Part shown: piece after piece, positions 61,101-62,921 of the stretch
Layout of the letters: each line of letters begins with the position of its first letter
How positions within the stretch are numbered: the first letter of the stretch is position 1
Source: Diplolepis rosae
Taxonomy: Eukaryota > Arthropoda > Insecta > Hymenoptera > Diplolepididae
DNA length: 64,000 nt
NCBI GenBank assembly: GCA_030998225.1
Contig: JAPYXD010000752.1
Coordinates: 17,376,501 to 17,440,500, forward strand
Direction of reading: 5' to 3'
Made by a program: the position numbers and the translations under genes
The notes under the pieces: model-generated
The model's input: only the letters and a program-made list of their open reading frames with translations
The model's database searches: none
Told to the model about the DNA's origin: nothing

Positions 61101-62921
61101 TTACATGAAAGAAAATTTTTTTGAATCGACAAAACTTTCTTCAATTCAAAGAAATTTTTTCTTTGACCGTACATTAAAGAAACTGTTTTCTGGGTGTATA
61201 GAATACATCAAAGCAAAATTATATTATCCTTTCGTTTGTTTTCAGACCAAATATTCAATAACAAAATATTTCATATTACTTGCAAACTGATTCCACTTAT
61301 ATATTGAGTTGTCCCAGAAGTAATTAACGATTTTTTCATACAAGTTAAAAACATTTTTTTCAATACAAGGGATGAACTTTGATCAATTATATATTTTCCA
61401 TTTTGTTCAATGACTTTTTGCCATCTTTCTGGTAGCTTCATGATTACACGCTCATAGAACTTCTTGTCTTTCTCGACAAAAAACTGAACCAAGTGCGATT
61501 TTACAGCTTCATCATCATTGGAAGTTTTACCATTCAAGGAGTTCTGCAAAGATTGAAATAAATAGTAATCTGATGGTGCAAGGTGCGATTTTACAGCTTC
61601 ATCATCATTGGAAGTTTTACCATTCAAGGAGTTCTGCAAAAATTGAAATAAATAGTAATCTGATGGTGCAAGGTCAGGGCTATATCGTGGATGTAACATC
61701 ACTTCCCAACCATGCCTTAATAATTTTTGTCGTGTGACTAAAGATGAGTGTGGTGTAGCGTTGTCATGGTGAAAAATTACACCTCTACGATTGACCAATT
61801 CTGGCTATTTTCCTTTAACCGCTGCTTTCAATTTCTTCAGCTAACGACAGTAGACATCTGAATTAATCGTTTCGTTCCTTGGAAGCTGCTTAAAAAATAC
61901 CACACCTTTCCAAGCTCACCAATCAGACAGTATAATCTTTTTTTGGTGCAATTCATCTTTCGATGCTGTTTGTGGTGGTTTAGTACGCTTGGACCATGAT
62001 CGTTTTCGAACTACGTTATTGTAAACAATCCATTTTTCATCACCAGTGATAATTCGTTTAAAAAGGGATTGAATTCATTACGTTTAAGATGCAAATCACA
62101 AGCGTTGATGTGTTTTGTTAAATGAATTTCTTTTAATGCATGTGTAATCCGAATATCAAGTTTTTTAACGAGTCCAAGACGTTGTATACGATGGTCGATT
62201 GTTTATTTTAGTATTTTCAACATTTCTTCAATCTCTCGCACAGTTACATGACAATCCGATTCGATTATGGCTTTGATTTTTTCATCATCAACTTCATTTG
62301 GCCGACCTGAACGTTGCTTATCTTTCAGTGAAAAATCTCTAGAACGGAATTCATCAAACCAATTTCGACACTATCTGTCTTTTAAGGCTTCCTCACCATA
62401 CACATCACGTAACATTTGAGCAGCTTGTGCTGCGTTCTTTCCTTCACGGAAATAAAAAAGAAAAAAATGACGAAAATGCCCGTTTTTACACTCTATCTTA
62501 AAGTTGATGCCAAAATAATAATTGTAAACGAAATTACGCGAAATTTGTTTGCAAAGCAAACTAATAGTGACAGCTAACAAATTCCAGAAAGAAAAAACCA
62601 ACGCATTGAAAGAAGCCATTCAAAATCTATCTATGTGTGATCTATCTATCTATATCACATTTATATGTGAAATCGGCAATTACTTCCGGGAAAACCCAAT
62701 AGTCTTGAAAAGAATATTCTGAAGGTAGAAAAGTATGTTTAACTTTGAATGTGTTTAGGATCATTACGACTTTGGGATGAGGGCTGTGAAAACTGTTATA
62801 GCTGTTGCAGGGAATTTGAAGCGTGAGCAAAGAGACTTGGAAGAACAGCAAATATGCTTGCGAGCTTTGAGGGACGTTAATGTACCAAAGTTTCTGAAAG
62901 ACGATCTCAAACTATTTAATG
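1034..62921 (+). CDS. axonemal dynein heavy chain, DNAH1-like, partial (18 exons, tail to AAA1)
   Basis: Gene-level entry; exons are listed separately. The product is a motor subunit of the ciliary/flagellar inner dynein arm: ATP hydrolysis in the AAA ring moves axonemal doublets. About 1,400 codons are present: tail (exons 1-6), linker (exons 7-14, with the [20 protein letters not shown] and VQPHLRKCF signatures), then AAA1 with P-loop GPAGTGKT and Walker B CFDEFNRI, ending in [11 protein letters not shown]. Exon phases agree at every junction from exon 2 on and no exon contains a stop, so the gene is probably functional. The AAA1 wording (SDQLDF, KFFKGLA, AAVK-type sensor region) fits DNAH1-type chains better than DNAH7/DNAH12 or outer-arm types, but this is from memory of the family. 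Seen: exons and motifs. Inferred: paralogue. Large introns hold all transposons listed here. The 3' two thirds of the gene lie beyond the window. Confidence 0.93.
1222..1389 (+). CDS. dynein heavy chain exon 2 (tail)
   Basis: Starts after a TATCAG acceptor and reads [15 protein letters not shown] to KDFN, phase 0 at both ends, donor GTATGA. The next in-phase exon is 12.5 kb away, an intron filled by a gag fragment, mariners and R1 3' ends. Confidence 0.75.
1963..3310 (-). mobile_element. non-LTR retrotransposon, gag-only piece with A-rich 3' end
   Basis: Minus-strand frames at 3297-2914, 2897-2577 and 2510-2088 are pieces of one gag broken by frameshifts. The last carries retroviral-type CCHC knuckles ([14 protein letters not shown], then CWRCGEEGH in the mutated form [14 protein letters not shown]) followed by a third Cys cluster, as in R1/Jockey-group ORF1. 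An N-terminal coiled-coil-like segment ([19 protein letters not shown]) precedes. Downstream of the stop the strand runs about 120 bases and ends in an A-rich tract (complement of 1962-1981). No endonuclease or RT frame follows. It differs from the R1-clade copy at 41503-47042. Confidence 0.7.
3311..5734. other. intron sequence, nothing identified
   Basis: AT-rich, no convincing frame. Weak duplicated stretches around 3568 and 3637 (AAAACGCATT..AAGCATTCA) suggest an old repeat. A 78-residue frame at 5116-5352 has no recognisable features. Confidence 0.4.
5735..6731 (-). mobile_element. DD34D mariner relic
   Basis: Reading leftwards: HTH-type N terminus ([20 protein letters not shown]), linker GRP-like [28 protein letters not shown], and the central part ending LQHDNA with the second catalytic aspartate near 5930. 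The C-terminal third is reduced to a short remnant ([15 protein letters not shown]). Stops and frameshifts throughout. A terminal repeat is visible at 5735 (GTTGAGTAAGTTCTCGCTG). The right end is cut by the next element. Confidence 0.8.
6734..8133 (-). mobile_element. deleted rosa-like (DD41D) mariner, with R1 3' end inserted
   Basis: Ends are inverted repeats starting AAGGGTTTTCCAATAGGGAC, flanked by TA on both sides. Reading from the right: N-terminal HTH ([19 protein letters not shown]), a deletion, then [20 protein letters not shown], a QDGA motif with an adjacent stop, and after the insert the [16 protein letters not shown] region at 7067-6840. The R1 fragment at about 7140-7557 splits the catalytic domain. 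The same internal deletion is present in the copy at 18829-19761. Confidence 0.85.
7140..7557 (+). mobile_element. 5'-truncated R1-clade element (3' UTR plus poly-A)
   Basis: About 400 bases match the complement of 41529-41930, the 3' end of the R1-clade element on the other strand, and terminate in 22 A residues (7536-7557). It lies within a mariner. A 40-base piece of the mariner end repeat seen at 5735 sits just left of it (about 7090-7130). Confidence 0.85.
8210..8520 (+). mobile_element. DD34D mariner transposase, C-terminal fragment
   Basis: Reads [18 protein letters not shown] (third catalytic position D to N: TPSN), then [20 protein letters not shown] and [12 protein letters not shown]. 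Closest to the copies at 28330 and 61290 in wording. Only the last 100 codons remain and one stop lies near 8480. Confidence 0.8.
8899..9396. repeat. large foldback element, arms about 210 bases
   Basis: The left arm (8899-9115) and the right arm (9187-9396) are inverted copies of each other, sharing GATAATTTTGCTTTCAAGAA, GCCCAAACTTATTTTCTTA and AGTGAACCGTGAT stretches. A partial third copy is at about 51500-51740. No coding capacity; interpreted as a non-autonomous foldback transposon. Confidence 0.85.
9589..10314 (-). mobile_element. mariner-like remnant with CAGTGCGACAAATAAG ends, split by an R1 fragment
   Basis: CAGTGCGACAAATAAG at 9591 and its inverted copy at 10297-10312 delimit the remnant. 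Between 10141 and 10300 the minus strand reads [16 protein letters not shown], the second-aspartate region of a mariner transposase. Everything else of the element is replaced by the R1 3' piece. Confidence 0.7.
9635..10140 (+). mobile_element. 5'-truncated R1-clade element (RT C terminus, 3' UTR, A-rich tail)
   Basis: Frame 9621-9881 gives the C-terminal zinc-binding region of ORF2 ([21 protein letters not shown], then [16 protein letters not shown]), followed by the 3' UTR shared with 7140-7557 and an A-rich end at 10126-10140. Same family as the minus-strand element at 41503-47042. Confidence 0.88.
10320..11094. other. intron sequence, nothing identified
   Basis: AT-rich. Short repeat words around 10560-10640 resemble the GACGTCT-type stretches at 13640-13800 and 50690-50880. 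No gene seen. Confidence 0.35.
11097..12418 (+). mobile_element. irritans-type mariner relic with a nested mariner
   Basis: End repeats contain AGTTCAATAAG about 7-12 bases from each edge and are inverted copies. Outer coding, ignoring the insert at 11235-11647: [48 protein letters not shown] (position of the first catalytic aspartate), [16 protein letters not shown] and a C-terminal [10 protein letters not shown]. Several stops. A second copy of the same family is at 31869-33816 on the minus strand. Confidence 0.85.
11235..11647 (+). mobile_element. internally deleted mariner nested in 11097-12418
   Basis: Begins TTAGGTGCACAATTAAG and ends with the inverted GTTGCGCACCTAA, with TA duplicated at 11233-11234 and 11648-11649. 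Contents are two short fragments of a transposase ([33 protein letters not shown]) of the family at 28330-29233. 413 bases, so most of the gene is missing. Confidence 0.88.
12640..13165 (+). mobile_element. non-LTR gag relic
   Basis: Plus-strand reading with stops gives [20 protein letters not shown], then [19 protein letters not shown], parallel to the pre-knuckle region [20 protein letters not shown] of the minus-strand piece at 1963-3310. Upstream, a 108-residue frame (12625-12951) is rich in Lys/Glu and probably gag N-terminal region. Neither RT nor poly-A seen. Confidence 0.6.
13620..13800. repeat. GACGTCT-type AT-rich repeat
   Basis: Words CAAGTCTC, CAAAGACGTTTAG and AAGACGTCTGAAAGACGTTT recur at 50690-50880 and 51950-52085. 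Probably a degenerate foldback repeat. Confidence 0.4.
13905..14252 (+). CDS. dynein heavy chain exon 3 (tail, DHC_N1 region)
   Basis: Acceptor TTTTTTCAG, donor CAG|GTTTCT, 116 codons in phase 0. Contains the helical tail sequence [17 protein letters not shown] and [16 protein letters not shown], typical of the tail of inner-arm heavy chains. The first codons (TTRDYFHW) lie upstream of the nearest start-like codon, so the exon is longer than a simple ORF search suggests. Confidence 0.85.
14585..14800 (+). CDS. dynein heavy chain exon 4 (tail)
   Basis: 72 codons, phase 0 at both ends, acceptor ATTTAG and donor GAG|GTGAGT. Reads [18 protein letters not shown] through FSTDPASFE; the pattern of N/D-F-S-P-x-x-F before a short linker is usual in the dynein tail. 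Confidence 0.85.
15128..15387 (+). CDS. dynein heavy chain exon 5 (tail)
   Basis: Acceptor ATTTTCAG, donor CG|GTAAGT. 260 bases ending in phase 2, reading [19 protein letters not shown] to DVDEYV; the arginine at the junction is completed by exon 6. The following 5.2-kb intron carries a long-TIR miniature element, nested mariners and a deleted DD41D copy. Confidence 0.85.
15943..16475. repeat. miniature element with about 105-base inverted ends
   Basis: The left end, from the GCTTCGACAGG region through TATAAATAACTCAAAAGTGT to ATGTTTTATAATTTC, recurs inverted between about 16370 and 16475. Interior is AT-rich without an open frame. Non-autonomous DNA transposon by structure. Confidence 0.75.
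17254..18667 (+). mobile_element. mariner relic (C-terminal half) with a nested mariner
   Basis: Ends CAAGGTGTGTG.. at left and ..CACACCTCG at right are inverted copies flanked by TA; the longer shared part includes ATCC(A/G)ACCTGCGT. Plus-strand coding outside the insert: [56 protein letters not shown]. The N-terminal half is missing. Relative of the copy starting at 32332. Confidence 0.85.
17653..18544 (-). mobile_element. DD34D mariner nested in 17254-18667
   Basis: Perfect ends CTACTGTGGGCAAAAACT / inverted, TA duplicated at 17651-17652 and 18545-18546. Minus-strand frame 18262-17975 is the N-terminal HTH region ([34 protein letters not shown]), then a deletion, then 18066-17734 with [16 protein letters not shown] and [17 protein letters not shown], 34 residues between the two aspartates. 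The first catalytic aspartate region is deleted. The more complete relative is at 23525. Confidence 0.9.
18829..19761 (+). mobile_element. deleted rosa-like (DD41D) mariner
   Basis: Same AAGGGTTTTCCAATAGGGAC inverted ends and TA flanks as 6734-8133. Frame 18941-19189 carries the HTH start ([20 protein letters not shown]); 19090-19278 carries [20 protein letters not shown]; after a stop the [18 protein letters not shown] motif follows, then [17 protein letters not shown] (19440 on). The stretch with the first catalytic aspartate is missing in both this copy and the other one. Confidence 0.88.
20022..20233. repeat. foldback miniature element (CCTACATAGGAACC ends)
   Basis: ACCTGGTAGAAAATCCCTAC at 20022 and the inverted partner ending at 20233 pair over about 29 bases. 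The interior repeats CCTA/TAGG words. A related but scrambled stretch of CCTATATAGG-type words flanks the mariner at 55563-56480 (about 55220-55560). Confidence 0.75.
20594..21062 (+). CDS. dynein heavy chain exon 6 (tail to linker)
   Basis: Longest exon in the window, 469 bases, acceptor ATTCAG, donor CAA|GTAAGT. Contains [19 protein letters not shown] and a helical stretch ([19 protein letters not shown]) that matches the pre-linker coiled segment of DHC_N2. In the genome it is followed by a TTAA-flanked miniature element starting 165 bases into the intron. Confidence 0.9.
21227..21966. mobile_element. TTAA-flanked miniature element 1 (piggyBac-type)
   Basis: TTAA at 21223-21226 and 21967-21970; inner ends GGGGGTCGCCTTATGAAA and the inverted copy (one mismatch). 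740 bases, no transposase frame. TTAA duplication is the mark of piggyBac transposition. Lies 160 bases downstream of dynein exon 6. Confidence 0.82.
22235..22559 (+). CDS. dynein heavy chain exon 7 (linker)
   Basis: Acceptor TTTTAG/TTCTTTAG, donor at 22560, ends in phase 1 inside the W-I-T-A-A-D codon run. Reads [18 protein letters not shown] to [12 protein letters not shown]. The F-x-P-Y-x-x-L-W signature is conserved in the linker domain of axonemal heavy chains. Confidence 0.92.
22637..22768 (+). CDS. dynein heavy chain exon 8 (linker)
   Basis: Short exon, 132 bases, phase 1 in and phase 1 out. Reads [19 protein letters not shown] and [15 protein letters not shown]; continues the F-x-P-Y-x-x-L-W region directly. 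Introns on both sides are under 100 bases. Confidence 0.9.
22864..23184 (+). CDS. dynein heavy chain exon 9 (linker)
   Basis: Acceptor GTTGCAG, donor ACAG|GTAAAG. Contains [17 protein letters not shown], the strongly conserved 'lrnpgmkpRHwe' linker motif of all dynein heavy chains, and [15 protein letters not shown]. Phase 1 in and out. Confidence 0.95.
23525..25458 (+). mobile_element. DD34D mariner, nearly complete apart from insert and two stops
   Basis: Left end CTACTGTGGGAAAAAAT, TA at 23523-23524. One continuous frame from 23678: [24 protein letters not shown]-equivalent [23 protein letters not shown] (first aspartate), stop TAA at 24227 and 24275, then [20 protein letters not shown] and [17 protein letters not shown], where the second catalytic aspartate is Asn (24467-24469). 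The third region, [17 protein letters not shown], lies beyond the palindrome-rich insert at 24567-25337. The 3' end is cut at about 25458 where the R1 fragment begins. Confidence 0.9.
24567..25337. mobile_element. palindrome-rich miniature element (AAGCGATCGCTT / AGAGATCTCT words)
   Basis: Bounded by GGCAAAGTATC and its inverted copy. The interior consists largely of near-palindromes of AAGCGATCGCTT and AAGAGATCTCTT, and a 45-base inverted repeat with GGAGCRAATTCGTCCACAAG at about 25190-25240 and 25265-25320. It splits a mariner between the D-L and A-P-C-D codons of the third catalytic region. A hAT-like origin is possible from the CAAAG-type end, but no clear 8-base duplication is seen. Confidence 0.75.
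25463..26070 (-). mobile_element. internally deleted R1-clade copy
   Basis: Three segments in the order of the full element but with a gap: RT region (about 25463-25566, matching 42556-42650), endonuclease start (about 25567-25960, matching 44525-44920; [20 protein letters not shown]), and the gag knuckle region (to 26070, matching 44950-45005). The junction at about 25566 skips nearly 1.9 kb. No poly-A at its left end. Confidence 0.82.
26075..26516 (+). mobile_element. deleted mariner (mauritiana/irritans-like)
   Basis: Begins CCAGGTGTTTGGTTATTG and ends with an inverted CACCCTGG-type repeat. Plus strand gives [20 protein letters not shown] and [20 protein letters not shown], the C-terminal catalytic region, after a heavily broken central portion with [11 protein letters not shown]. 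It inserted within or beside the R1 gag fragment. Confidence 0.7.
26647..26824 (+). CDS. dynein heavy chain exon 10 (linker)
   Basis: Acceptor TTTTTCAG, donor GTAATT, phase 2 at the end. Reads [19 protein letters not shown], the conserved 'DdEI..lLddhi' linker segment, then [11 protein letters not shown]. The stop codon a simple translation shows just after QK is intronic. Confidence 0.93.
27338..28035. mobile_element. TTAA-flanked miniature element 2
   Basis: TTAA at 27334-27337 and 28036-28039. Ends GGGGGGAGATACCTCTAGAAC and inverted GTTCTAGAGATATCTCTCCCC. 698 bases with no frame. Shares an interior block with element 1 (GAGAAAACG..CTTCAAAGTTTTTGT at 21776 and 27876), so the two are related. 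Confidence 0.82.
28155..29345. repeat. long-TIR element that hosts a mariner
   Basis: GCAGACGTCGCACAAGACAC.. at the left and its inverted counterpart at the right pair over about 38 bases (shared block CTGATTAGTT). Except for about 175 bases on the left and 110 on the right, the interior is the mariner at 28330-29233. Interpreted as a non-autonomous element invaded later. Confidence 0.65.
28330..29233 (-). mobile_element. DD34D mariner with TTAGGTGCAC end
   Basis: Frame 29167-28589: [56 protein letters not shown] (first aspartate). After a frameshift near 28590: [19 protein letters not shown] text then [18 protein letters not shown] with the third aspartate. The second aspartate region (HDNA) is lost in a 100-base gap around 28530-28580. 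Right end TTAGGTGCACAACTAAG inverted, TA at 29234-29235; the left end is degraded. Same family as the nested copy at 11235-11647. Confidence 0.88.
29695..30060 (+). mobile_element. mariner N-terminal fragment
   Basis: Broken plus-strand reading [20 protein letters not shown] then [19 protein letters not shown], the HTH/GRP linker of a mariner. No catalytic region. Confidence 0.6.
30325..30471. mobile_element. TTAA-flanked miniature element 3, 147 bases
   Basis: TTAA at 30321-30324 and 30472-30475. Ends CACGTTGAATGCCACG and inverted CGTGGCATTCAACGTG are perfect; interior carries the palindrome CCGGTCACCGGTG twice. The short size, TTAA site and perfect ends fit a piggyBac-type MITE well. Confidence 0.88.
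30655..30850. repeat. GAATCC-rich foldback repeat
   Basis: Left half TGAAAATCGATCTGACTC.. and right half ..GAATTGATTTCCAGACGATT pair imperfectly around a centre near 30755. Related stretches: 20330-20485, 31535-31775 and 56700-56770. No coding. Confidence 0.6.
31155..31287 (+). CDS. dynein heavy chain exon 11 (linker)
   Basis: Acceptor TTTTTTCTAG, donor GTTAGA. Reads [20 protein letters not shown] and [13 protein letters not shown], the W-x-Y-L-E-P-I-F signature near the end of the linker. 133 bases, phase 2 in, phase 0 out. Too short for most ORF cut-offs to assign correctly in frame. Confidence 0.95.
31869..33816 (-). mobile_element. irritans-type mariner relic hosting another mariner
   Basis: Ends CTACGGAGTTCAATAAG (left) and inverted CTAGGGAGTTCAATAAG (right) with TA on both sides. 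Minus-strand pieces: [19 protein letters not shown] near 33600, then after the insert [19 protein letters not shown] and [10 protein letters not shown] near 31950. First catalytic region lost. Insert is the element starting at 32332. Sister of 11097-12418. Confidence 0.85.
32332..33510 (+). mobile_element. mariner nested in 31869-33816
   Basis: Left end CGAGGTTTGTCTGGAAAGTA preceded by TA; right limit uncertain. Frame 32719-32940: [20 protein letters not shown], a mariner HTH start ending in a stop; a deletion follows; then 33066-33344: [18 protein letters not shown] and [17 protein letters not shown]. The region with the first two aspartates is mostly gone (only a ghost of FFHHDN at about 33025). 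Same family as 17254-18667. Confidence 0.85.
33969..34193 (+). CDS. dynein heavy chain exon 12 (linker)
   Basis: 75 codons, phase 0. Reads [20 protein letters not shown], then [20 protein letters not shown] and [13 protein letters not shown], the hallmark of the distal linker. Acceptor TGTTTAAG (not the commoner CAG), donor AAG|GTAGCG. Confidence 0.96.
34828..35410. mobile_element. TTAA-flanked miniature element 4, copy A (right end lost)
   Basis: Starts after TTAA (34824-34827) with GGCTACGGATCAGCC. About 580 bases match 39504-40328 minus its insert: e.g. GCGGTAAAGATCGTCTGTTA and GAGGTTATGTGTGTCGGTA. The right end runs into the mariner remnant at 35365. Confidence 0.75.
35365..36060 (-). 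mobile_element. decayed mariner with a foldback insert
   Basis: Minus-strand text parallels the copy at 61290-62640: the third catalytic region ([12 protein letters not shown], near 35830), upstream VSLGGGIFH-like runs, and 3' end ATTCATAATGTTTGTT-like flank. The 192-base hairpin 35590-35781 interrupts it at the position of the tandem duplication in the other copy. No frame longer than a few dozen codons. Confidence 0.7.
35590..35781. mobile_element. 192-base hairpin miniature element, copy 1
   Basis: CCCAATGGGCACACGATATT at the left and its inverted copy at the right; the whole element folds on itself with a centre at about 35685 (ACATTCTACAAACGTTCTAG in each arm). Inserted in a mariner. 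Confidence 0.9.
37346..37666 (+). CDS. dynein heavy chain exon 13 (linker to AAA1)
   Basis: 107 codons, phase 0. Contains [18 protein letters not shown]-like [13 protein letters not shown] and the WPGQVVLC motif. The acceptor (ACAAAG at 37340-37345) has a poor pyrimidine tract, but the frame joins exon 12 with no gap in the family alignment. Donor CAT|GTAAGA. Confidence 0.93.
37930..39260. other. unassigned GC-rich stretch, possibly a decayed LTR element
   Basis: GC content is above its surroundings from 37930 to 38560. No protein motif recognised in either strand's frames. A tRNA-primer-like TGGCGCTCAACA at 39242-39253 and a TG...-type start near 38331 make a solo LTR thinkable, but no target duplication was found. 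Confidence 0.3.
39504..40328. mobile_element. TTAA-flanked miniature element 4, copy B, with hairpin insert
   Basis: TTAA at 39500-39503 and 40329-40332; ends GGCCATGGATCAACC and inverted GGTTAATCCGTGGCC. Interrupted by the hairpin element at 39877-40068. A further isolated end of this family is at 13480-13500. Confidence 0.8.
39877..40068. mobile_element. 192-base hairpin miniature element, copy 2
   Basis: Close copy of 35590-35781, flanked by TA (CTA at left, TAC at right), indicating a TA target. CCCAATGGGCACACGTTATT at the left edge, inverted at the right. Confidence 0.92.
40527..40750 (+). CDS. dynein heavy chain exon 14 (just before AAA1)
   Basis: Acceptor GATTACAG, donor GG|GTAATC, phase 2 out. 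Reads [28 protein letters not shown] and [11 protein letters not shown], all conserved immediately N-terminal to AAA1. The following intron of 9.4 kb contains the R1-clade element. Confidence 0.96.
40780..41492. other. intron sequence, nothing identified
   Basis: Upstream flank of the R1 insertion. A 100-residue plus-strand frame and a 70-residue minus frame overlap and have no recognisable features. Confidence 0.35.
41493..41502. repeat. target-site duplication, left copy
   Basis: AACGTGATCA, repeated at 47043-47052 (with three following T that may extend it). It borders the poly-A end of the R1-clade element. Confidence 0.85.
41879..42295 (-). pseudogene. R1-clade ORF2 part 3: C-terminal zinc-binding region
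   Basis: 138 residues. [20 protein letters not shown], then [21 protein letters not shown], a C-C-H-C cluster typical of R1-clade ORF2. Ends [10 protein letters not shown] and stop at 41879. The truncated copy at 9635 repeats this region in plus orientation. Confidence 0.85.
42292..43512 (-). pseudogene. R1-clade ORF2 part 2: reverse transcriptase
   Basis: 406-residue frame. [69 protein letters not shown] and the catalytic [11 protein letters not shown] (residues 178-188) and [17 protein letters not shown], the order of non-LTR RT blocks. Retains both Asp of the A-D-D box. Frame shifts before it (from the endonuclease frame) and after it. Confidence 0.92.
43460..44930 (-). pseudogene. R1-clade ORF2 part 1: AP-type endonuclease
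   Basis: Starts overlapping the gag stop, [19 protein letters not shown] (44905 leftwards), shifts frame near 44740, then a 423-residue frame to 43460. Endonuclease motifs: [24 protein letters not shown] (residues 59-70), the SDHRCIEF motif with the catalytic histidine near residue 142. The C-terminal part, from [20 protein letters not shown] on, begins the RT palm/finger region. Frame changes at about 43500. Confidence 0.88.
44906..46236 (-). pseudogene. R1-clade ORF1 (gag), frameshifted
   Basis: Pieces: 46236-45949 ([13 protein letters not shown].., [20 protein letters not shown], a possible coiled coil), 46006-45560 (a basic, Lys/Arg-rich tract, with SYAEVA and a run of about 15 Lys/Arg), 45599-45363/45520-45290 ([31 protein letters not shown]) and 45253-44906 with three zinc-knuckle-type clusters [28 protein letters not shown] and CLTCIDRG. 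Changing frames needs at least three single-base shifts. The protein would bind element RNA in the RNP particle. Confidence 0.85.
47053..48330. other. intron sequence, nothing identified
   Basis: Flank of the R1 insertion. A 10-C run sits near 47520. No frame over 80 codons with features. Confidence 0.4.
48335..49110 (-). mobile_element. rosa-like (DD41D) mariner relic
   Basis: Frame 49057-48731: [36 protein letters not shown] and [20 protein letters not shown] (HTH region). Frame 48734-48333: [19 protein letters not shown], in which the second catalytic aspartate is Asn (codon 48657-48659), and [20 protein letters not shown] with the third. 41 residues separate the two. The segment with the first aspartate is deleted. 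Confidence 0.85.
49550..49995. repeat. degenerate tandem repeat
   Basis: Recurring words CTCAATCTGTGTATTTC, CATC(C/G)GCTCCAAAATT and CCGTGCAT(C/T)C spaced by roughly 75, 185 and 210 bases. AT-rich, related to the GAATCC-type stretches. No coding. Confidence 0.5.
50150..50392 (+). CDS. dynein heavy chain exon 15 (AAA1 Walker A)
   Basis: Acceptor TTTCTAG, donor CCAG|GTATTC. Reads [20 protein letters not shown], then the P-loop [17 protein letters not shown] and MGKFFKGLA. This is the main catalytic ATP-binding site of the motor. The downstream intron is only 84 bases, a multiple of three and free of stops. Confidence 0.97.
50393..50476 (+). other. 84-base in-frame intron inside AAA1
   Basis: GT-AG intron whose length is 28 codons and which contains no stop in the dynein frame, so conceptual translation of genomic DNA runs through it. 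Removing it joins AG|C to give serine in [16 protein letters not shown], the family-standard sequence. Confidence 0.85.
50477..50590 (+). CDS. dynein heavy chain exon 16 (AAA1 Walker B)
   Basis: Reads [20 protein letters not shown] and [25 protein letters not shown] holds the Walker B acidic pair. Acceptor TTCGTAG, donor ACAG|GTTTTT. Phase 2 in and out; joining to exon 15 restores the canonical [16 protein letters not shown] run. Confidence 0.96.
50920..51030. repeat. partial TTAA-GGGG element end
   Basis: TTAA at 50916-50919 followed by GGGGGGAACCTGGTTTAGAGG, similar in style to the ends at 21227 and 27338. The other end is not present before exon 17, so this is a fragment. Confidence 0.45.
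51073..51328 (+). CDS. dynein heavy chain exon 17 (AAA1, sensor region)
   Basis: Acceptor TATGTAG, donor CAA|GTAAGT. Reads [20 protein letters not shown] and [20 protein letters not shown], the sensor/arginine stretch of AAA1, ending [10 protein letters not shown]. Upstream start is not at the ATG of MNPGY but 57 bases earlier at the splice site. Confidence 0.96.
52380..54360 (-). pseudogene. DDE_Tnp_4 + SWIM transposase relic, ISL2EU-like
   Basis: Main frame 53904-52720 (394 residues): catalytic D185 (VIADGTYVY), D268 ([10 protein letters not shown]) and E316 ([14 protein letters not shown]), with [15 protein letters not shown] before the second. Upstream, in two other frames, [22 protein letters not shown] (a Cys-rich N-terminus, stop at about 54243) and, after a frameshift at a 12-A run (54010-54021), [20 protein letters not shown]. 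Downstream, after the stop, [20 protein letters not shown] and CGWYCQ then [11 protein letters not shown], a SWIM zinc finger with its second half deleted. Family: PIF/Harbinger-related, sometimes called ISL2EU; from memory. Catalytic triad intact, gene broken. Confidence 0.8.
55563..56480 (+). mobile_element. mariner with intact C-terminal half
   Basis: Perfect-looking ends CCAGGTCTAGAAGTATGAAA / inverted CCAGGTCTGGAAGTATGAAA; TA at 55561-55562 and 56481-56482. N-terminal HTH piece [20 protein letters not shown], a deletion that removes the first catalytic aspartate, then a stop-free 164-residue frame (55911-56405): [52 protein letters not shown]. 34 residues between the two aspartates. Interrupts a repeat of CCTATATAGG-type words. 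Confidence 0.9.
57346..57488. repeat. foldback miniature element
   Basis: TACGTGCCAATGCACACAAT at the left and inverted at the right; the arms include GCGACAATGCTCGCAG in both orientations. About 143 bases. Confidence 0.75.
57494..57758. repeat. miniature element with 30-base tandem repeats
   Basis: TGTGTCCAAACGGGCGGAAA and inverted TTCCACCAATTTGGACACA form the ends. The interior has 3.5 copies (57584-57695) of a 30-31 base unit, ATGTTCATACCGCCCGCTTC-like. Translations of this stretch are repeat artefacts. Confidence 0.78.
58035..58740 (-). mobile_element. R1-clade gag/5' UTR fragment
   Basis: Minus strand resembles 45960-46950 of the full element: CACCCCGCTTTC..AGG, GTGTTGAGC..GCC and ACCCGTTTATAG-type words in the same order. 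No intact frame. Confidence 0.6.
58960..60780 (+). mobile_element. rosa-like (DD41D) mariner with TTAA-type insert
   Basis: Frames: [20 protein letters not shown] (59000), [40 protein letters not shown] (first aspartate) and [20 protein letters not shown] up to RTMI; then the insert; then [25 protein letters not shown] (TGA at 60429) and [20 protein letters not shown] with the third aspartate, 41 residues after the second. The most complete DD41D copy here: all three aspartates present. Confidence 0.9.
59634..60354. mobile_element. TTAA-flanked miniature element 5, nested in a mariner
   Basis: TTAA at 59630-59633 and 60355-60358; perfect 18-base ends GGGGCACAACTAGTTTGA and inverted. 721 bases, no frame. 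Reading across with one TTAA retained gives R-T-M-I-N-E-L, so the host mariner frame is uninterrupted. Confidence 0.93.
60969..61196. mobile_element. foldback miniature element with CACTGAGAAAACAG ends
   Basis: CACTGAGAAAACAGTTTCTT and inverted AAGAAACTGTTTTCTGGGTG flanked by TA (60967-60968, 61197-61198). Interior alternates TTTCTTTGA / TCAAAGAAA words, so it folds almost entirely. 228 bases. Confidence 0.88.
61290..62640 (-). mobile_element. DD34D mariner with internal 90-base tandem duplication
   Basis: Left end carries TATTGAGTTGTCCCAGAAGT, a classical mariner repeat. Minus frames: [14 protein letters not shown] (62400), [20 protein letters not shown] (62330), [13 protein letters not shown], and 61798-61271 with [20 protein letters not shown] (second aspartate), [20 protein letters not shown] (third) and a second, tandem copy of [21 protein letters not shown]-terminal and middle parts have stops and shifts. 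C-terminal frame open for 175 residues. Confidence 0.88.
61494..61673. repeat. 90-base tandem duplication inside mariner
   Basis: Units at 61494-61583 and 61584-61673 with a single visible difference (AGATTG vs AAATTG). In frame, so the third catalytic aspartate (LAPSD) occurs twice in the conceptual protein. Confidence 0.95.
62759..62921 (+). CDS. dynein heavy chain exon 18 (after AAA1)
   Basis: Acceptor GTGTTTAG, donor ATG|GTAAGT. Reads [18 protein letters not shown] and [19 protein letters not shown], which follows [10 protein letters not shown] of exon 17 directly in dynein heavy chains. The intron before it is 11.4 kb. No later exon is recognised before the window ends. Confidence 0.95.
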
